In this document: positions 7,882 to 18,023 of the stretch, in pieces
How the letters are laid out: every line of letters begins with the position of its first letter
Position numbering within the stretch: position 1 is the first letter of the stretch
Source of the DNA: Roseobacter sp.
GTDB taxonomy: Bacteria > Pseudomonadota > Alphaproteobacteria > Rhodobacterales > Rhodobacteraceae
Length of the DNA stretch: 34,235 nt
NCBI GenBank assembly: GCA_018500125.2
Contig: JAHBAM020000253.1
Coordinates: 1-34,235, forward strand
Direction of reading: 5' to 3'
The notes under the pieces: generated by a model
The model's input: only the letters and a program-made list of their open reading frames with translations
What the model was told of the DNA's origin: nothing
The model's database searches: none
Made by a program: the position numbers and the translations under genes

Positions 7882-8910
7882 ATGACACTCAGGATTGCAA
7901 TCAACGGCTTTGGACGTATCGGGCGCGGCGTTTTGCGGGCGCTGATCGAGCGGGGCGATTGTGATATCGAGGTGGTGGCGATCAATGATCTGGCCCCTGC
8001 GGCGACCATTGCGCATTTGCTCAAATATGACAGCGTGCGTGGGCGTTTGGCGGAGCATATTTCGATAGAGGGGGATGTGCTTTATGTGGGCGCGCGCGCC
8101 ATTCGCCTCACCGCGCTGCGACATCCTGAGGAGCTGCCGTGGGCGGATGTTGACATTGCTTATGAGTGCACCGGGCTGTTCACCGACCGCGCCGGAGCCA
8201 TGCGGCATTTGCAAAACGGCTCAAAGCGGGTGTTGATTTCGGCTCCGGGGCAGGGCGCTGACCGGACGGTTGTTTATGGGGTGAACCACAGCTCTTTGAC
8301 GCCTGATGATGTGATCGTTTCCAATGCGTCGTGCACCACGAACTGCCTTGCGCCTGTGGCCATGGTGCTTGAGCGTGCTTTCGGGATTGTGACCGGTTAT
8401 ATGACAACGGTTCACGCCTTTACGGGCGATCAGCCGAGCCATGACACCCACCACAAAGACCTCTACCGCGCGCGGGCGGCCTCTGTCTCTATGGTGCCGA
8501 CCTCGACGGGCGCGGCCAAGGCCATTTCGCTGGTTTTGCCCCAGCTTGCGGGCAAGCTGGAAGGCTCTGCCGTTCGGGTGCCGACGGCCAATGTCTCTAT
8601 GGTGGATCTGTGCTTTATGCCCGAGCGGGCGGCAACGGCTGCGGCTGTGAACGCGGCCATTGCCGAGGCGGCGCAGGGTGCGCTGGCGGGCGTTTTGTCT
8701 TATGAGGTGGATCCGCTTGTTTCGGTTGATTTCAACCACGATCCGCATTCATCGTGTTTTGTGGCGGCGCAAACCTCGGTGACGGAGGGCGGGATGATCC
8801 GTGTGGTGAGCTGGTATGACAACGAGTGGGGCTTTTCCAACCGGATGCTCGACACAGGGGCGCGGCTGGGCCATCTGTTGCGTGGATCTGATATGCAGAT
8901 GGCGAGCTGA
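7882..8910 (+). CDS. gap: Glyceraldehyde-3-phosphate dehydrogenase, type I
   Basis: Oxidises glyceraldehyde-3-phosphate to 1,3-bisphosphoglycerate. The 342-residue protein starts with the Rossmann motif INGFGRIGR. Asp36 in AINDLA suggests NAD preference, and the active site SNASCTTNCLAP carries catalytic Cys151. A late SWYDNEWGFSNRM segment is diagnostic. The start at 7882 has AAGGAG at about 7870. It leads an Entner-Doudoroff operon, so it likely handles the glyceraldehyde-3-phosphate released by KDPG aldolase. It may be one of several gap paralogues in the genome. An erythrose-4-phosphate dehydrogenase is possible but less likely given the context. Confidence 0.95.
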   Translation: MTLRIAINGFGRIGRGVLRALIERGDCDIEVVAINDLAPAATIAHLLKYDSVRGRLAEHISIEGDVLYVGARAIRLTALRHPEELPWADVDIAYECTGLFTDRAGAMRHLQNGSKRVLISAPGQGADRTVVYGVNHSSLTPDDVIVSNASCTTNCLAPVAMVLERAFGIVTGYMTTVHAFTGDQPSHDTHHKDLYRARAASVSMVPTSTGAAKAISLVLPQLAGKLEGSAVRVPTANVSMVDLCFMPERAATAAAVNAAIAEAAQGALAGVLSYEVDPLVSVDFNHDPHSSCFVAAQTSVTEGGMIRVVSWYDNEWGFSNRMLDTGARLGHLLRGSDMQMAS

Positions 8911-8913
8911 GCT

Positions 8914-10362
8914 ATGGTCTCCAGAGTTATCCCTGTCGAGCCGTTTGATCTCGTTGTGTTCGGGGCCAGCGGCGACCTTGCGCAGCGCAAGATTTTGCCG
9001 GGCCTGTTTCATCGCTTTGCCGTGGGGCAGATGCCCGAGGCGGCGCGCATCATCGGCGTGGCGCGCAGCGAAATGGATGTGGCCGCGTTTCGGGCGCAAG
9101 TGGGCCAGAGCCTGACCGGCTTTTCGCCCAGTGCGGCGGGCGATGCGGCGCTTGTGGCGGCTTTTCTGCAAAAGATCAGCTATGTCACTGTGGATGCCAC
9201 GGGCGACAGCGGCTGGGCCGAGCTTGCTGCGCAGTTGCGCCAGGATGTGGTGCGCGCTTTTTATCTCTCGGTTTCGCCCTCGCTCTTTGGGGTGATTGCT
9301 CAGAGTTTGCACAGCCACGGGATCGCCACGCCAGAGAGCCGTATTGTTGTGGAAAAGCCGTTCGGCCACGACCTCAAGACAGCCGAGGCGCTCAATGCCG
9401 ACCTGCGGCGCAGCTTTGCGGAAAGCCAGATTTACCGGATTGACCATTATCTTGGCAAAGAAACGGTGCAAAACCTGATGGCGCTGCGCTTTGCCAATGC
9501 GCTTTGGGAGCCGCTCTGGAACGCGACCCATATTGACCATGTGCAAATCACCGTGGCCGAAAGCCTCGGGGTTGAGGGGCGTGGCGAGTATTATGACAAA
9601 TCGGGCGCGATGCGCGATATGGTGCAAAACCACCTGATGCAGCTTTTGTGTCTGACGGCTATGGAGCCGCCCTCACGGTTTACGCCCAATGCCGTGCGCG
9701 ACGAGAAAGTGAAAGTGATCGAGGCGCTTGAGCCTGTTGCGAGCAGCGACATTGTGCGCGGGCAATACCGCGCCAAGGGCGAGGAGGGGGGCTATCGCGA
9801 CCATGCGGGCGACCCGAAGAGTGTGACGGAGAGCTTTGTTGCGCTGAAGGTCAATATTGGCAACTGGCGCTGGGCGGGCACGCCGTTTTATCTGCGCACC
9901 GGCAAGAAGCTGCGGGCGCGCAGCTCGGAGATTGCTGTGGTGTTCCGCGATCCGCCGCATATGATCTTCCCGGACATGGCGTCGCGCCGCGGCAATGCGC
10001 TGATTATCAAGCTCCAGCCGGACGAGGGCATCACGCTGCGCAACACCATCAAGGAGCCCGGGCCGGGCGGCTTCCGGCTGGCCGAGGTGACGCTGGATAT
10101 GACATTTGCCGATGCGCTGGAGCAGGAGGCCGATGCGCAGGATGCTTATGAGCGGCTGATCATGGATGTGATCCGCGGCGATCAGACTTTGTTTATGCGC
10201 GGTGACGAGGTTGAGGCCGCTTGGGCTTGGACCGATCCGATTGTGACCCGTTGGGAAGAGGCTGGCACGAAGCCCTCCGAGTATGATCCGGGAGGTGCGG
10301 GGCCTGACGACGCTCTTATGCTGCTTCACCGTGATGGCCGCCGCTGGCGGGAACTGAATTGA
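8914..10362 (+). CDS. zwf: Glucose-6-phosphate 1-dehydrogenase
   Basis: Oxidises glucose-6-phosphate to 6-phosphogluconolactone with NAD(P)+, the entry to the Entner-Doudoroff and pentose phosphate routes. The 482-residue protein has the nucleotide-binding GASGDLA (17-23), EKPFGHD (147-153), and the active-site signature RIDHYLGKE (175-183) with the catalytic His. The start lies 3 nt after the gap stop, and the stop lies 11 nt before the edd ATG, so all are in one operon. No lactonase gene (pgl) follows, although one often sits next to zwf. Confidence 0.97.
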   Translation: MVSRVIPVEPFDLVVFGASGDLAQRKILPGLFHRFAVGQMPEAARIIGVARSEMDVAAFRAQVGQSLTGFSPSAAGDAALVAAFLQKISYVTVDATGDSGWAELAAQLRQDVVRAFYLSVSPSLFGVIAQSLHSHGIATPESRIVVEKPFGHDLKTAEALNADLRRSFAESQIYRIDHYLGKETVQNLMALRFANALWEPLWNATHIDHVQITVAESLGVEGRGEYYDKSGAMRDMVQNHLMQLLCLTAMEPPSRFTPNAVRDEKVKVIEALEPVASSDIVRGQYRAKGEEGGYRDHAGDPKSVTESFVALKVNIGNWRWAGTPFYLRTGKKLRARSSEIAVVFRDPPHMIFPDMASRRGNALIIKLQPDEGITLRNTIKEPGPGGFRLAEVTLDMTFADALEQEADAQDAYERLIMDVIRGDQTLFMRGDEVEAAWAWTDPIVTRWEEAGTKPSEYDPGGAGPDDALMLLHRDGRRWRELN

Positions 10363-10373
10363 AAGGCACGGAC

Positions 10374-12182
10374 ATGACATTGAATTCGACCATTCAGCGC
10401 GTGACAGAGCGGATTATTGCACGCAGCGAAGGCCCGCGCGGACGATATCTTGCGCAGATGGCCGCCGCGCGCGCCAAAGGCCCTGCACGGGGGCATCTTT
10501 CGTGCAGTGGGCAGGCCCATGCCTATGCCGCCTCGGGCGATGACAAGGGCAAATTGAGCGCGGGCCAGTCTGGCAATCTGGGGATTGTCACAGCCTATAA
10601 TGATATGCTTTCGGCGCATCAGCCCTTTGAGAGCTATCCTGCGGTGATCAAGGCGGCGGTGCGTGAGATCGGCGGGACAGCGCAGGTTGCGGGCGGGGTG
10701 CCTGCGATGTGTGATGGGGTGACACAGGGCGAGGCCGGCATGGAGCTTTCGCTGTTTTCGCGCGATGTGATTGCGCTCTCGGCGGCGGTTGCGCTCAGCC
10801 ACAACACCTTTGATGCGGCGGTCTTTCTCGGGGTTTGTGACAAGATCGTGCCGGGGCTTGTGATTGCGGCGCAGGCTTTCGGGCATTTGCCTGCGGTCTT
10901 CTTGCCAGCGGGGCCGATGGAAAGCGGGTTGTCCAACGACGAGAAGGCCAAGGTGCGCCAGCAGTTTGCGGCTGGAGAGGTGGGGCGGGATGCGCTTATG
11001 GCGGCGGAAATGGCCGCCTATCACGGCCCCGGCACCTGCACCTTTTATGGCACGGCCAACACCAACCAGATGCTCATGGAGTTTATGGGGCTGCATTTGC
11101 CGGGGGCGAGCTTTGTCAGCCCGAGCACGCCCCTGCGCGAGGCGCTCACGCGGTTTGGCGCGCAAAAGGCCCTGTCGCTGAGCGCATTGGGGGCAGAGTA
11201 TACGCCGACCTGCGATATTCTGGACGCGCGCGCCTTTGTGAACGGGATCGTCGGGCTGAACGCCACCGGCGGCTCGACCAACCTGCTCATTCACCTTGTT
11301 GCCATGGCGCGCGCCGGCGGGATCATTCTGGATTGGGAAGATTTTTCCGATATTTCCGATGTCACGCCGCTGATGGCGCGGGTCTATCCCAACGGCTTGG
11401 CGGATGTGAACCATTTCCACGCTGCGGGGGGGCTGGGGTATATGATCGGGGATCTGCTCAAGGAGGGCTTTTTGCACCCGGATGTGAAGACGGTCGCGGG
11501 CCAAGGGCTTGAGCATTACACCAAAGACCCGGTCTATGCCGATGGGGAGCTGTCCTGGCAGGAGGGGCCTGCGGCGAGCCTGAACGACCGAATTTTGCGG
11601 CCCTCGGCGGACCCGTTCCAGCCCACAGGCGGGCTGAAGCGGATGTCGGGTTCGCTTGGCACGGCGGTTATGAAAGTCTCGGCGGTTGCGCCCGAGAACC
11701 GTATTGTGGAGGCACCTGCGCGGGTGTTTGCAGATCAGGCTTCTGTGAAGGCTGCGTTCAAGGCGGGAGAGTTTAATGGCGACACCGTTGTGATTGTGCG
11801 CTTTCAGGGGCCAAAGGCCAACGGGATGCCCGAGCTGCACAGCCTGACGCCGCTTTTGTCGATCTTGCAGGGCAAGGGCCATAAGGTGGCGCTGGTCACA
11901 GACGGGCGGATGTCGGGGGCCTCGGGCAAGGTGCCTGCGGCGATCCATGTCTCGCCGGAAGCTGTTGACGGCGGGCCGATTGCACGGGTGCAGGATGGTG
12001 ACATTGTGCGCGTGGACGGCGAGGTGGGCACGCTTGATATTTTGGCGCAGGGTGTGGAGGCACGCGCAGATGCCAAACCCGAGCTTGCCTCTGGCCAAGC
12101 GGGCACGGGGCGCGAGCTTTTTGCCATGTTCCGCACGACAGTCGGCGCGGCCACGGACGGCGCCAGCATATTTGGAGAGTAA
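10374..12182 (+). CDS. edd: Phosphogluconate dehydratase
   Basis: Dehydrates 6-phosphogluconate to KDPG, the first dedicated Entner-Doudoroff step. It belongs to the IlvD/Edd [4Fe-4S] dehydratases. Key stretches are [25 protein letters not shown] and [17 protein letters not shown], which contain probable cluster cysteines, and a late [17 protein letters not shown]. The ATG at 10374 gives 602 residues, close to the family length, and has AAGG about 8 nt upstream. An in-frame TTG at 10359 overlaps the zwf stop and is less likely. The eda start follows the stop by 3 nt. Confidence 0.96.
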   Translation: MTLNSTIQRVTERIIARSEGPRGRYLAQMAAARAKGPARGHLSCSGQAHAYAASGDDKGKLSAGQSGNLGIVTAYNDMLSAHQPFESYPAVIKAAVREIGGTAQVAGGVPAMCDGVTQGEAGMELSLFSRDVIALSAAVALSHNTFDAAVFLGVCDKIVPGLVIAAQAFGHLPAVFLPAGPMESGLSNDEKAKVRQQFAAGEVGRDALMAAEMAAYHGPGTCTFYGTANTNQMLMEFMGLHLPGASFVSPSTPLREALTRFGAQKALSLSALGAEYTPTCDILDARAFVNGIVGLNATGGSTNLLIHLVAMARAGGIILDWEDFSDISDVTPLMARVYPNGLADVNHFHAAGGLGYMIGDLLKEGFLHPDVKTVAGQGLEHYTKDPVYADGELSWQEGPAASLNDRILRPSADPFQPTGGLKRMSGSLGTAVMKVSAVAPENRIVEAPARVFADQASVKAAFKAGEFNGDTVVIVRFQGPKANGMPELHSLTPLLSILQGKGHKVALVTDGRMSGASGKVPAAIHVSPEAVDGGPIARVQDGDIVRVDGEVGTLDILAQGVEARADAKPELASGQAGTGRELFAMFRTTVGAATDGASIFGE

Positions 12183-12185
12183 ATC

Positions 12186-12839
12186 ATGACCCTATCCCCG
12201 AAAGAGGCGAGTGCGCGCACCCGCGAGATTTGTGCGATCGCGCCGATTGTGCCGGTGCTTGTTGTTCATGACGCCGGCAAGGCGCGGGCTTTGGCCGAGG
12301 CGCTTGTGGCGGGGGGGCTGCCGGCGCTTGAGGTGACATTGCGCACGCCTGCGGCGCTTGAAGCGATCTCGGCCATGGCAGAGGTGGGCGGCGGATATGT
12401 CGGGGCGGGGACACTCATCACGCCTGACGATGTGCGCGCGGCCAAGGCCGCGGGCGCGACATTTGGCGTCTCGCCCGGCGCGACAGACGCGCTTCTGGCC
12501 GCTTGTGAGGCCGAGGGGCTGCCGCTTTTGCCCGGCGCGGCCACCGCGAGCGAGGCGATGCGGCTTCTGGCGCGGGGCTATGATATGTTGAAGTTTTTCC
12601 CTGCTGAGGCCTCGGGCGGTGCGCCTGCGCTCAAGGCGATCGGCGCGCCTTTGCCCCAGATCAGCTTTTGCCCGACAGGGGGGATAAGCCCGGAGAATGC
12701 CCCCGCCTATCTCAGCCTGCCCAATGTGCTTTGCGCCGGGGGAAGCTGGGTTGCGCCGCACGACTTGGTGGCCAAAGGCGACTGGGAGGGCATAGAGGCG
12801 CTGGCGCAAAAAGCCGCCCGGCTTGGTGCGCCGTCATGA
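12186..12839 (+). CDS. eda: KDPG aldolase (2-dehydro-3-deoxy-phosphogluconate aldolase)
   Basis: Cleaves KDPG to pyruvate and glyceraldehyde-3-phosphate, completing the Entner-Doudoroff route. The 217-residue protein has the Glu49 motif [18 protein letters not shown], the [11 protein letters not shown] strand, and the Schiff-base lysine Lys136 in [13 protein letters not shown] late [17 protein letters not shown] segment binds phosphate. The stop overlaps the pgi start by 4 nt (ATGA). Confidence 0.97.
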   Translation: MTLSPKEASARTREICAIAPIVPVLVVHDAGKARALAEALVAGGLPALEVTLRTPAALEAISAMAEVGGGYVGAGTLITPDDVRAAKAAGATFGVSPGATDALLAACEAEGLPLLPGAATASEAMRLLARGYDMLKFFPAEASGGAPALKAIGAPLPQISFCPTGGISPENAPAYLSLPNVLCAGGSWVAPHDLVAKGDWEGIEALAQKAARLGAPS

Positions 12840-14443
12840 CAGGGATTTGGGAGCAGCTTACGGCCAACCATGCCAGCGCCTCGGGGCGCAAGATTGCCGC
12901 GCTTCTGGAGGACCCAGCGCGCTTTGGGCAATTTGCGGTGGAGGCGGATGGCGTGCTGCTGGATGCGTCAAAAACCAACATTGATCCGGCGGCGCTGGAC
13001 CTGTTGATCGGTCTGGCCGAGGCTTCGGGCGTGGCCGAGAAGCGCGCGGCGATGTTTGCCGGAGAGACAATCAACGAAACCGAGGGGCGGGCTGTTTTGC
13101 ACACGGCGCTGCGCGCGGATGACACCGCGCCGCTTGTGATTGACGGGGCCGATGTGCGCCCTGCCATTGCCCAGACGCTTGCGCGCATGGAAGCCTTTGC
13201 CGAGGGTGTGCGCGAGAGCCGTATTGTGGCGCAGAATGGCGCGCGCTTCACGGATGTGATCAATATCGGGATTGGCGGCTCTGACCTTGGACCTGTGATG
13301 GCGACTCTCGCGCTGGCGCCCTATCAGAGCGGGCCGCGCTGCCATTTTGTCTCCAATGTCGACGGCGCCCATGCGGCAGATATTTTGCGCGGGCTGGACC
13401 CGCAGACGACGCTGGTGATTGTCGCGTCAAAGACTTTTACGACGATTGAAACCATGACCAATGCCGCGACCGTTCTGGACTGGCTGCGCGCGGGCGTGGG
13501 GCCAGATATCGGCGCGCATCTGGTGGCGGTCTCAAGCGCGCTTGGGCGCACCGCCGAGATGGGCATCGCTCCGGAGCGGGTGTTTGGCTTTGCCGATTGG
13601 GTGGGTGGGCGTTATTCTTTGTGGGGGCCTGTCGGCTTGCCGATCTTGCTGGCGGTTGGGGCAGAGCCGTTTCGCGCCTTTCTGGCCGGTGCGGCGGCGA
13701 TGGACCGACATTTTTTGCAGGCCCCGATGGCGCGCAATCTGCCCATGGTGCTGGCGCTTGTCGGCATATGGCACCGCAATATTTGTGGCTATGCCACGCG
13801 CGCTGTTTTGCCTTATGATCAGCGTCTTGCGCGGCTGCCGGCCTATCTTCAGCAGCTTGATATGGAGAGCAACGGCAAGAGCGTGGGGCTGGACGGTGCG
13901 CCGCTCTTGCAGCAGAGCGGGCCTGTGGTCTGGGGCGAAGCGGGCACCAACGGGCAGCACGCCTTTTACCAGCTCTTGCATCAGGGAACAGATGTTGTTC
14001 CGGCTGAATTTCTGATTGCGGCCGAGGGGCACGAGCCTGAGCTTGCGCAGCATCATGCGCTTTTGAAGGCCAATTGTCTGGCGCAATCAGAGGCGCTTAT
14101 GGTGGGGCGCTCTTTTGAGGAGGCCATGCAGATTGCGGCCGCGCTCGGCTTTCGGGGGGGCGAGCAGGAGCGCCAGGCGGCGCAGCGGGTTTTTGCGGGC
14201 AACCGCCCCTCTGTGACGCTGGCCTATCAAAAGCTGACTCCCTTTGTGCTTGGCCAGCTGATTGCGCTTTATGAGCACCGCGTGTTTGTGGAAGGGGTGA
14301 TCTGGGGGATCAACTCGTTTGACCAATGGGGCGTTGAGCTGGGCAAGGAGCTGTCCAATGCGCTTTTGCCCATGGTGCAGGGCGCGCCTTCTGTCGGGAA
14401 GGATGCCTCGACGCGCGGGCTTCTGGCGAAACTGGCGATCTGA
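12836..14443 (+). CDS. pgi: Glucose-6-phosphate isomerase
   Basis: Interconverts fructose-6-phosphate and glucose-6-phosphate. In this setting it likely feeds fructose-derived carbon into zwf. The 535-residue protein carries both PGI signatures: [16 protein letters not shown], and near the C-terminus [18 protein letters not shown] with its active-site lysine. The frame is open further upstream, to 12668, but that part overlaps eda fully. The ATG at 12836, coupled to the eda stop, gives the usual family length. It is the last gene of the operon, with a terminator 29 nt after the stop. Confidence 0.96.
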   Translation: MTGIWEQLTANHASASGRKIAALLEDPARFGQFAVEADGVLLDASKTNIDPAALDLLIGLAEASGVAEKRAAMFAGETINETEGRAVLHTALRADDTAPLVIDGADVRPAIAQTLARMEAFAEGVRESRIVAQNGARFTDVINIGIGGSDLGPVMATLALAPYQSGPRCHFVSNVDGAHAADILRGLDPQTTLVIVASKTFTTIETMTNAATVLDWLRAGVGPDIGAHLVAVSSALGRTAEMGIAPERVFGFADWVGGRYSLWGPVGLPILLAVGAEPFRAFLAGAAAMDRHFLQAPMARNLPMVLALVGIWHRNICGYATRAVLPYDQRLARLPAYLQQLDMESNGKSVGLDGAPLLQQSGPVVWGEAGTNGQHAFYQLLHQGTDVVPAEFLIAAEGHEPELAQHHALLKANCLAQSEALMVGRSFEEAMQIAAALGFRGGEQERQAAQRVFAGNRPSVTLAYQKLTPFVLGQLIALYEHRVFVEGVIWGINSFDQWGVELGKELSNALLPMVQGAPSVGKDASTRGLLAKLAI

Positions 14444-14471
14444 TATTTCTCTTTTTTGATGCTTTCGGCAG

Positions 14472-14510
14472 GCCCGCTCTTTTGATGAAAAGGGAGCGGG
14501 CTTGTCTTTT
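14472..14510 (+). terminator. Rho-independent terminator after pgi
   Basis: GCCCGCTC (14472-14479) pairs with GAGCGGGC (14494-14501). The loop holds a further TTTT-GATG-AAAA helix, and TTGTCTTTT follows. It ends the gap-zwf-edd-eda-pgi transcript. Confidence 0.85.
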
Positions 14511-14530
14511 GTGGGAAAGTGATCATATTT

Positions 14531-14542
14531 GTAAAAATTTAC
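14531..14542. promoter_or_regulatory. Operator-like inverted repeat upstream of the LacI-family gene
   Basis: GTAAAAATTTAC has inverted arms GTAAA and TTTAC around AA. It sits 38 nt before the start of the LacI-family regulator gene, a natural place for autoregulation. It is short and AT-rich, so chance occurrence is a real possibility. Confidence 0.35.
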
Positions 14543-14580
14543 TCGCGCAATGTTTTGGATAACTTTCGGGAAAGCAGATT

Positions 14581-15606
14581 TTGCAGAAGATAAGAAATAT
14601 GGAAGAGTTTGCAGCGGTGAGCGGTATTTCGCGCCCGACGCTGTCCAAATACTTCAACGATCCGGAGAGCGTGCGCCAATCGACGCGCGACAAAGTCGAG
14701 CTGGCGCTCAAGCAATACGACTATCGGCCCAATGTCTTTGCCGTGAACCAGAACCGGCGCACGACGCGCAACATCGGGGTGGTGCTGCCCAACCTGTCGG
14801 ACCCGTTTTTCTCCGAAATCGGGCGCGAAGTGGAGCTGGCCTGTCTGACGGCGGGGTATAGCCCCATTTTGATGAGTTCGCACGGAAGCCCCGAGCAGGA
14901 GAGCCGCAACCTCGAGGCGCTGCGTTCGCTCAAGCCGGCGGGCGTCTTGCTTGCGCCGTTCGGGCGCGTGTCTGACCGCAGGGATATTGAACGCTTTAGC
15001 AAAGATGTTCCGGTTGTTCTGTTTGACGCCAATGTCGAGGGGCTGTGCGAGGCTTTTGTGGGCACAGACAACTTTCAAACGGTTGATTTGATTGTTGAAT
15101 ATCTCTGTCGCAGTGGCCAGCCGCCCTGTCTGTTCGAGATGAAATCACCGCTCAACCCCAACGCCAACAAGCGCCGTCAGGCCTATCTTGAGAGCATGGG
15201 GCAACACGGGTTTGAGGCGCATATCTATCAGGTCGACGGTGAGGGCTGGGGCTTTGAGGAGATCGGGCGTTCCGAAGGGGGGCGTCTGCTTTATGAGGGG
15301 CGTTTCAAGACCGATACGATCTTGTGCAGCAATGATCGCCTTGCGATCGGGATGCTGTCGGCGGCGTATAATCTGGGGATCCGTGTGGGCCATGACGACG
15401 GTGCAGCGCTGCGCATTGCAGGGCATGATGACCACCCGTTCTCGCGCTTTACCTCGCCGTCGCTGACCACGATTGCGCAGGATTATGCGGCGATCGCGAA
15501 TCGTGCGGCGAGCACGCTTTTCAACATTCTGGACACTGGCGAGCGCCTCAAAACGCGGGAAGAAACGCTTTTTGAAGGCTCGCTTGTCATGCGAAACTCG
15601 GCCTAA
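14581..15606 (+). CDS. LacI family transcriptional regulator
   Basis: Predicted ligand-responsive DNA-binding regulator of the downstream polyol transporter and possibly the Entner-Doudoroff operon. The N-terminal LacI helix-turn-helix covers residues 2-50 (MEEFAAVSGISRPTLSKYF, then a YRPNVFAV hinge). A periplasmic-binding-protein-like effector domain follows, from NIGVVLPNLSDPFFSEIGRE to the end (341 residues in all). The start is taken as TTG at 14581, because an in-frame stop lies at 14560 and the ATG at 14599 would remove the first turn of the helix-turn-helix. GGGAAAG about 8 nt upstream can serve as ribosome binding site. It sits between the pgi terminator and smoE. Confidence 0.88.
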   Translation: MQKIRNMEEFAAVSGISRPTLSKYFNDPESVRQSTRDKVELALKQYDYRPNVFAVNQNRRTTRNIGVVLPNLSDPFFSEIGREVELACLTAGYSPILMSSHGSPEQESRNLEALRSLKPAGVLLAPFGRVSDRRDIERFSKDVPVVLFDANVEGLCEAFVGTDNFQTVDLIVEYLCRSGQPPCLFEMKSPLNPNANKRRQAYLESMGQHGFEAHIYQVDGEGWGFEEIGRSEGGRLLYEGRFKTDTILCSNDRLAIGMLSAAYNLGIRVGHDDGAALRIAGHDDHPFSRFTSPSLTTIAQDYAAIANRAASTLFNILDTGERLKTREETLFEGSLVMRNSA

Positions 15607-15648
15607 GGGCTTGTGAAGGCGGGGGATTGCAAAGTTTTCTTTACGCGC

Positions 15649-15665
15649 GTCAAAATAATATTGAC
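15649..15665. promoter_or_regulatory. Operator-like palindrome overlapping the probable smoE promoter
   Basis: GTCAAAATAATATTGAC is a 17-bp near-perfect palindrome (7 of 8 pairs match around a central A). Its right arm overlaps a TTGACC hexamer (15661-15666). A weak -10-like TCTAGC follows after a 16-nt spacer. This would fit repression of the transporter operon by the LacI-family or ROK regulator, which is inference. Confidence 0.5.
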
Positions 15666-15721
15666 CTCGCGTTGCAATTCAATCTAGCCTCCGTCCATCA
15701 TCCCGAATTGGAGGACTACGG

Positions 15722-17026
15722 ATGTCTATCAAGACAAAACTATTTGCAGCCACGGCCCTGTCGCTTGTCAGCGCCAGCGCTTTGATGGCTGAAACGATCA
15801 CGATCGCCACGGTGAACAACGGCGACATGATCCGTATGCAAGGCTACACCGACGACTTTACGGCCAAGACCGGCCACACCGTCGAGTGGGTTACGCTTGA
15901 GGAAAATGTTCTGCGCCAGCGCGTCACGACCGATATCTCGACCAAGGGCGGGACATTCGACATTATGACGATCGGTATGTATGAAACGCCGATCTGGGGC
16001 GCAAACGGCTGGCTTGTGGGCCTCGATGATTTGAGCGCCGGCTATGATGCCGCTGATATTCTGCCAGCTATGGCGGGTGGTTTGAGCCACGATGGCACGC
16101 TTTTTGCCGCGCCGTTCTATGGCGAAAGCTCGATGATCATGTATCGCGCGGACCTGATGGAAGCCGCCGGCATGGAGATGCCGACTGCGCCGACATGGGA
16201 TTTCATCCGCTCGGCGGCTGCGGCCATGACCGACCGCGACAATGACATCAACGGCATCTGCCTGCGCGGCAAGGCCGGCTGGGGCGAGGGCGGTGCCTTT
16301 ATCACGGCGATGTCCAACTCTTTTGGTGCGCGCTGGTTTGACATGGACTGGAACGCCCAGTTTGACACGGAGGCCTGGGCCAACACGCTCAACTTCTACA
16401 AGGGTATGATGGACGAAAGCGGCCCTGCGGGCTATGCGACAAACGGGTTTAACGAAAACCTGTCGCTCTTCCAGCAAGGTAAATGCGGAATGTGGATTGA
16501 TGCCACGGTTGCGGCGTCTTTTGTAACAAACCCTGATGATTCAACTGTTGCAGACAAGGTTGGCTTTGCTCTGGCGCCCGACACGGGCCTTGGCAAACGC
16601 TCCAACTGGCTCTGGGCTTGGGCGCTGGCGATCCCTGCGGGAACGCAAAAAGAAGCGGCGGCCAAAGAGTTTATCGAATGGGCGACATCAAAGGACTATA
16701 TCGAGCTTGTGGCAGCCAACGAGGGCTGGGCCAACGTGCCTCCCGGCGCGCGCACATCGCTTTATGAGAACCCGGAGTATCAGAAAGTGCCATTTGCACA
16801 GATGACGCTGGACTCGATCCTCTCGGCTGATCCGCAGAACTCGACTGTAGAGCCTTCGCCTTATGTGGGTGTGCAGTTTGCCGCGATCCCCGAGTTTGCG
16901 GGCATTGCGACAGAGGTAAGCCAGGAGTTCTCGGCGGCCTATGCCGGCCAGCAGACTGTGGAAGAGGCGCTTGCCAAGGCGCAGGCCCTCACCAACGACG
17001 CTATGGAAGCCGCCGGCTACCGCTAA
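15722..17026 (+). CDS. smoE: Polyol (sorbitol/mannitol) ABC transporter substrate-binding protein
   Basis: Periplasmic binding protein that delivers a sugar alcohol to the SmoFG permease. The 434-residue protein has a signal peptide (residues 1-23, cleaved after SALMA before ETITIATV) and then a family 1 solute-binding fold. Visible family-type stretches are FDIMTIGMYETPIWGANGWL, FAAPFYGESSMIMYRADL and CLRGKAGWGEGGAF. The ATG follows GGAGG at 15710. It is first in the smoE-F-G-K-mtlK order, as in the Rhodobacter sorbitol/mannitol system. The exact substrate cannot be read from the sequence; mannitol is favoured by the mtlK gene downstream. Confidence 0.9.
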   Translation: MSIKTKLFAATALSLVSASALMAETITIATVNNGDMIRMQGYTDDFTAKTGHTVEWVTLEENVLRQRVTTDISTKGGTFDIMTIGMYETPIWGANGWLVGLDDLSAGYDAADILPAMAGGLSHDGTLFAAPFYGESSMIMYRADLMEAAGMEMPTAPTWDFIRSAAAAMTDRDNDINGICLRGKAGWGEGGAFITAMSNSFGARWFDMDWNAQFDTEAWANTLNFYKGMMDESGPAGYATNGFNENLSLFQQGKCGMWIDATVAASFVTNPDDSTVADKVGFALAPDTGLGKRSNWLWAWALAIPAGTQKEAAAKEFIEWATSKDYIELVAANEGWANVPPGARTSLYENPEYQKVPFAQMTLDSILSADPQNSTVEPSPYVGVQFAAIPEFAGIATEVSQEFSAAYAGQQTVEEALAKAQALTNDAMEAAGYR

Positions 17027-17146
17027 CTGACGGCGCAAGATCAGGGGCGGCGTGCTGCGCCGCCCTTAGACCGCCCCCCCCATTATTCAAAATATGTTAT
17101 CAATGATCTGAGGCGGCCTCAGTCCGCGAACAGAGGAGATATGCCC

Positions 17147-18013
17147 ATGGCAACTCATCACTCCCGATCAGCGGCGCGCCTTATGATGGCTCCGGCGGTG
17201 GTATTGCTTCTTGGGTGGATGCTCGTCCCCCTGACCATGACGCTTTATTTTTCGTTTAAGAAGTATTTGCCCTTACGGGGCGGCGACCTCGGCTGGGTCG
17301 GCTTTGACAATTACGTGCGCTTTGTCAGTTCGAGCGCGTTTTGGCCCTCGGTCTTGACGACATTGACGATTGTGGGCGGGGTTCTGCTCATCACGATCCT
17401 GTTTGGCGTGTTGCTGGCCATTTTGCTCAACCAGCCGATGTGGGGGCAGGGCTTTGTGCGCATTCTGGTGATTGCGCCCTTCTTTGTCATGCCGACGGTT
17501 TCGGCGCTGGTTTGGAAGAATATGTTTATGGACCCCAACTATGGCCTGCTGGCGTATCTTTGGGAGTTTTTTGGTGCGCAGCCTGTCGAGTGGCTGAGTC
17601 AGGCTTCGCTTCCTTCGATTGTGATGATCGTGTCCTGGCAATGGCTGCCGTTTGCCACGCTTATTCTGCTCACGGCGATCCAGTCGCTGGACAGCGAGCA
17701 GCTTGAGGCCGCCGAGATGGATGGCGCGCCGGCGCACAAGCGCTTTGCCTTTATCACCCTGCCCCATCTGGGGCGCGCGATCACGGTTGTGATCCTGATC
17801 CAGACGATTTTTCTGCTCTCTATCTTTGCCGAAATCTTTGTCACCACCGGCGGCGCCTTTGGCACCAAGACCCTGACCTATCTTATTTTCCAGCGCGTGC
17901 TGGAGAGCCAGAATGTCGGGCTTGGCTCGGCGGGGGGCGTCTATGCAATCATTCTGGCCAATATCATTGCCATCTTCCTGATGCGCATTGTTGGCAAGAA
18001 CTTGGACAAATAA
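17147..18013 (+). CDS. smoF: Polyol ABC transporter permease, first subunit
   Basis: Inner-membrane subunit of the sugar-alcohol importer (MalF-like). Of about 288 residues, the protein shows roughly six hydrophobic helices, beginning with MMAPAVVLLLGWMLVPLTMT. The cytoplasmic EAA loop, EAAEMDGAPAHKRFAFITLP, contacts the ATPase. Two starts are possible: ATG 17141 and ATG 17147. The second is preferred because GAGGAG (17133-17138) is then 8 nt away rather than 2. A 120-nt gap separates it from smoE, and smoG follows 10 nt after its stop. Confidence 0.92.
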   Translation: MATHHSRSAARLMMAPAVVLLLGWMLVPLTMTLYFSFKKYLPLRGGDLGWVGFDNYVRFVSSSAFWPSVLTTLTIVGGVLLITILFGVLLAILLNQPMWGQGFVRILVIAPFFVMPTVSALVWKNMFMDPNYGLLAYLWEFFGAQPVEWLSQASLPSIVMIVSWQWLPFATLILLTAIQSLDSEQLEAAEMDGAPAHKRFAFITLPHLGRAITVVILIQTIFLLSIFAEIFVTTGGAFGTKTLTYLIFQRVLESQNVGLGSAGGVYAIILANIIAIFLMRIVGKNLDK

Positions 18014-18023
18014 GGAGCGGACC

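Noticed and set aside
10326-12098. 590-codon open frame antisense to edd
   Set aside because: It is fully opposite a strongly supported gene and its translation shows only low-complexity Arg/His-rich sequence.
12668-12835. N-terminal extension of pgi by 56 residues
   Set aside because: It overlaps eda completely, and the ATG at 12836 coupled to the eda stop gives the normal family length.
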